From positions 1 through 6,552 of the forward strand of contig JAAOXX010000016.1 of the NCBI GenBank assembly GCA_018221025.1: a stretch of DNA of 6,552 nt, read 5' to 3'. This document shows, piece by piece, positions 3,871-6,552 of this stretch. The notes under the pieces are model-generated. The model had not been told where the DNA came from and ran no database searches. It saw only the letters and a program-made list of their open reading frames with translations. Within the stretch, counting starts at the first letter, position 1. Each line of letters starts with the position of its first letter. The translations under genes and the position numbers were made by a program. The DNA comes from Candidatus Altarchaeota archaeon. Its GTDB lineage: Archaea; SpSt-1190.

Positions 3871-6162
3871 ATGAAGATAATTTACTGGTTCACTGAAATA
3901 AACAAGAAAAAACTGAGCATAGCGGGCGGGAAAGGGGCAAATCTCGGCGAAATGGTCAAATCCAAGTTTCCAGTTCCCCCTGGGTACATTGTTGGAAGTA
4001 ATGCATATTTCGAATTTATTGATAAATCACGACTTCGTGAGAAAATATCTAAAGTTCTCGAGGGTTTGGACGTAGATGACTCTGCTAAACTTCAAGAAGT
4101 CTCAAAAACGATTCAAACTCTAATAAAGAAGTCTAAAATGTCAAAAGCCATGGAAGAGAAAATAGTTGAGGCCTATGATGAACTGACCCACAGACTTGGG
4201 GAAGCCCCGCTCGTAGCAATAAGGAGTTCAGCAACTGCAGAAGACTTGCCAGATGCCAGTTTTGCAGGTCAGCAGGCTACATTTTTGAATGTCACAAGGG
4301 ATAACTTGATTGAATCAGTAATTGGTTGTTGGGCATCTCTTTTCACTGCAAGGGCAATATTTTATAGGACTAATCAAAAATTTGACCACATGAAAGTTGG
4401 AATTGCGGTAGTAATCCAAAAAATGATTCAAAGCGAAGTATCAGGCGTCCTGTTTACGACACACCCAACAGGAGAGAGCGATGTAATGATTATTGAGTCC
4501 GTTTATGGGCTTGGTGAAGGCATTGTAAGTGGAATGTACACTCCCGACCACCATGAAGTGGACCCGACATCCTGGGAAATAACAAAGAAGGACATAGCAT
4601 CACAATCTCGAATGATTATGATTGACAAGGATAGTGGAACTAAGGAAGTTGAAGTTTCACCAGAGAAACAAGCCTTGCAAAAATTGCCTGATGATAGAAT
4701 AATTGAATTGGCAAAACTAAGCAAGAAAATAGAAAAACACTATGCCTGGCCACAGGACATTGAATGGGCATTTGAAAAGGGCAAGATGTACATCGTCCAG
4801 AGTCGTGCAGTTACAACTATACCAAAGGACAGAAAGCGTCACGAAGACGAAGCACTTGTTAAAAGAATGAAACCCATTTTGAAGGGTCTCGCAGCATCAC
4901 CAGGAGTAGCAGATGGTCCAGTTATGATGATTAAGGACGCTTCTGAAATTGATAAGGTCAAGAACGGGGACGTATTAGTAACCGGAATGACAAATCCAGA
5001 TATGGTGCCTGCAATGAAGAGGGCATCGGCAATAGTCACAAATGAAGGGGGTATGACCTCCCACGCAGCAATAGTCAGCCGTGAACTCGGCGTCCCTGCA
5101 GTAGTTGGCACAAAGAATGCTACAAAGGTACTGAAACAGGGAGAAAAAATAACAGTTGATGGTAAGCGCGGTATGATTTATCGCGGGGAAAAGAAGGGAT
5201 TACTCATTAACAAGGTTCCAGAAGAAGCCAGCAAAGAGGCGGGAGTTCATGCATGGATTCCAACTGCAACAAAAATAATGGTAAACCTCTCATCCCCAAG
5301 TGAGGCATCAAGAATTGCAGGGAAGGATGTTGACGGTGTTGGACTCTTAAGAGCTGAGTTTATGGTGGCTGAAATTGGAATTCACCCAAAGAAAGCAATA
5401 GCTGATGGTAAAAAAGACGAATTTGTTGAAAAACTAACAAATGATGTTGCTCAGATTGTTGAGGCATTCTGGCCAAGACCCGTAATATACAGAAGTTTTG
5501 ATTTCAAGACGAATGAGTATCGTTCATTAAAGGGAGGGGACAAGTATGAGCCACACGAAAGTAATCCGATGATTGGCTACCGTGGCGCCATGCGTGCAAT
5601 ATCCGACCCCGAAGTATTTGACATCGAGATTGAGATGTTCAAGAAAGTCAGAGACGAGTTGGGCTTCAAGAATCTCTGGATGATGATGCCTTTTATTCGG
5701 TCAATTGATGAGGTGCTGGTAATCAAGAAGCGACTCACAGAAGTTGGACTCATCGGAGACAAGGATTTCAAATTCTTCGTAATGGCAGAGGTTCCAAGTA
5801 TTGCATTTGAAATTGATAGGATTGCAAAGGAAGTCGATGGATTTTCAATTGGAAGCAATGACTTAACTCAACTCGTTCTTGGAGCAGACAGAGACAATGA
5901 AAATCTTGCTGAAACTTTTGATGAAAGAGACCCAGCTGTTTCAAAGGCACTTGAGATGATAATAACTGGTGCTAAGCGAAACGACTGCTATGTTGGAATT
6001 TGTGGACAGGCTCCAAGCGTTTATCCGGAAATTGTTGAAGACCTAGTAAAGTGGGGAATCGACAGCATCTCCGTGAATCCAGATGTAATTGAGAGGACAA
6101 GAAAAATTGTGGCACAGACTGAGATGAAAGTTTTGTTGGATAGGAAGCGTTTAGAGTCCTAA
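3871..6162 (+). CDS. ppsA: Phosphoenolpyruvate synthase (pyruvate, water dikinase)
   Basis: Converts pyruvate, ATP and water to phosphoenolpyruvate, AMP and phosphate, the entry step of gluconeogenesis; in some archaea it may also run in reverse. The 763-residue protein is complete and of usual length. The N-terminal ATP-grasp-like domain (about 1-320) shows GGKGANLGEM (19-28), RSSATAEDLP (118-127) and WPQDIEWA (293-300). The swivelling phosphohistidine domain (about 335-440) has GGMTSHAAIVSRELGVPAVV with the catalytic His at 398. The C-terminal TIM barrel (about 465-750) has GLLRAEFM (491-498), FDFKTNEYRSLKGG (543-556), NPMIGYRGA, GSNDLTQLVLGADRD (661-675) and the CGQAPS active-site motif with C711. 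No key residue is missing. A GGTGAT Shine-Dalgarno supports the ATG. It diverges from the pilin B gene and converges with apgM, the stops overlapping by 12 bp; both enzymes flank enolase in the same pathway. Confidence 0.96.
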   Translation: MKIIYWFTEINKKKLSIAGGKGANLGEMVKSKFPVPPGYIVGSNAYFEFIDKSRLREKISKVLEGLDVDDSAKLQEVSKTIQTLIKKSKMSKAMEEKIVEAYDELTHRLGEAPLVAIRSSATAEDLPDASFAGQQATFLNVTRDNLIESVIGCWASLFTARAIFYRTNQKFDHMKVGIAVVIQKMIQSEVSGVLFTTHPTGESDVMIIESVYGLGEGIVSGMYTPDHHEVDPTSWEITKKDIASQSRMIMIDKDSGTKEVEVSPEKQALQKLPDDRIIELAKLSKKIEKHYAWPQDIEWAFEKGKMYIVQSRAVTTIPKDRKRHEDEALVKRMKPILKGLAASPGVADGPVMMIKDASEIDKVKNGDVLVTGMTNPDMVPAMKRASAIVTNEGGMTSHAAIVSRELGVPAVVGTKNATKVLKQGEKITVDGKRGMIYRGEKKGLLINKVPEEASKEAGVHAWIPTATKIMVNLSSPSEASRIAGKDVDGVGLLRAEFMVAEIGIHPKKAIADGKKDEFVEKLTNDVAQIVEAFWPRPVIYRSFDFKTNEYRSLKGGDKYEPHESNPMIGYRGAMRAISDPEVFDIEIEMFKKVRDELGFKNLWMMMPFIRSIDEVLVIKKRLTEVGLIGDKDFKFFVMAEVPSIAFEIDRIAKEVDGFSIGSNDLTQLVLGADRDNENLAETFDERDPAVSKALEMIITGAKRNDCYVGICGQAPSVYPEIVEDLVKWGIDSISVNPDVIERTRKIVAQTEMKVLLDRKRLES

Positions 6163-6552
6163 TTCGACCATTCGTCCTGCTAGGTTCATAAGAACCCGAA
6201 CTACGTCTCCGCCAGTTAGCTGCCCAGCACCGCCCCTTAGGGCATACCGTTCTCCAAATCGATATTGGTCATCTCTTGGAACATTAACGCCCCAGAATAA
6301 TGCAGGGACTAAGTCCCCAGAATGTGTTTTTAGGTCGCATGGAGTCGAGTGGTCCCCAGTAATACAAATTGCTACATTGTCAAGCTTTGTTAAGGGCTTA
6401 ATCAATTTATCAATGCGTTCAATTTCCTTCTTTTTATCCCGATAATTTCCATCATGGCTTGCATTATCAGTTTTTTTGAAGTGCAGGAAAAAGAAGTCAA
6501 AATTATTAATATTTTCAAGAATATGTTCAACTTTCTGCTTGTCGTCTTCTTC
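6151..6552 (-). CDS. apgM: 2,3-bisphosphoglycerate-independent phosphoglycerate mutase, archaeal type (3' part)
   Basis: Interconverts 3- and 2-phosphoglycerate with a bound divalent metal, without 2,3-bisphosphoglycerate. Only the last 133 residues are in the window; the frame is open to the right edge and the start lies beyond 6552. It belongs to the alkaline phosphatase superfamily. Visible metal/active-site motifs are KTDNASHDG (fragment residues 27-35, D29 and H33 as ligands), GDHSTPC (66-72, D67 and H68) and THSGD (76-80). The C-terminal block RGGAGQLTGGDVVRVLMNLA matches the family's end, so the 3' end is intact. The serine in NASHDG, where glycine is more usual, is a minor variant. 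A TTG at 6403-6405 is internal and should not be taken as the start, because family sequence continues upstream of it. It converges with ppsA and overlaps its last four codons including the stop. Confidence 0.9.
   Translation of the reverse strand, partial: EEDDKQKVEHILENINNFDFFFLHFKKTDNASHDGNYRDKKKEIERIDKLIKPLTKLDNVAICITGDHSTPCDLKTHSGDLVPALFWGVNVPRDDQYRFGERYALRGGAGQLTGGDVVRVLMNLAGRMVELGL

Noticed and set aside
6151..6405. Treating the TTG at 6403-6405 as the start of an 84-residue gene
   Set aside because: The same frame continues to the window edge with clear phosphoglycerate mutase motifs (D29/H33 of the fragment), so it is an internal codon of a truncated view.
1..6552. CRISPR array, insertion sequence or defence island
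   Set aside because: No spaced direct repeats, no terminal inverted repeats with a transposase and no defence-type genes; the genes present are core or surface functions.

Overview
The window reads as ordinary archaeal chromosome from an AT-rich genome. The evidence for Archaea is the gene content: an FtsZ2-type FtsZ, GatD (the glutaminase subunit of the archaea-only GatDE Glu-tRNA(Gln) amidotransferase), two small pilins with a three-residue class III signal peptide, a PEP synthase, and the archaeal form of cofactor-independent phosphoglycerate mutase. The promoters look like archaeal TATA boxes. The exact lineage cannot be fixed from this sequence. The pilin N-termini and compact packing would suit a DPANN-like or small euryarchaeal genome, but that is a guess.

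Layout, left to right. Positions 1-117 form a GC-rich, hairpin-dense tail region with terminator-like structures on both strands. ftsZ follows on the minus strand (118-1185). A 346-bp divergent intergenic region (1186-1531) separates ftsZ from gatD, which is on the plus strand (1532-2788). The gatD stop overlaps the stop of a minus-strand pilin gene (2785-3255). A paralogous pilin gene lies directly upstream of that one on the same strand (3297-3752). A 118-bp divergent spacer then leads to ppsA on the plus strand (3871-6162). The 3' end of ppsA overlaps the 3' end of apgM by 12 bp. apgM is on the minus strand (6151 to beyond 6552) and its 5' end lies outside the window.

Functionally the window mixes cell division (ftsZ), tRNA-dependent glutamine incorporation (gatD), cell-surface pili (the pilin pair) and lower glycolysis/gluconeogenesis (ppsA and apgM, which act two steps apart around enolase). 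Nothing suggests one operon, since strand changes separate nearly every gene. No mobile element, CRISPR array or defence system is visible. The points most worth a second look are the GC-rich structured block at the left edge, the two pilin genes with identically placed TATA boxes 21-28 bp before their ATGs (predicted leaderless), and the overlapping convergent stop codons.
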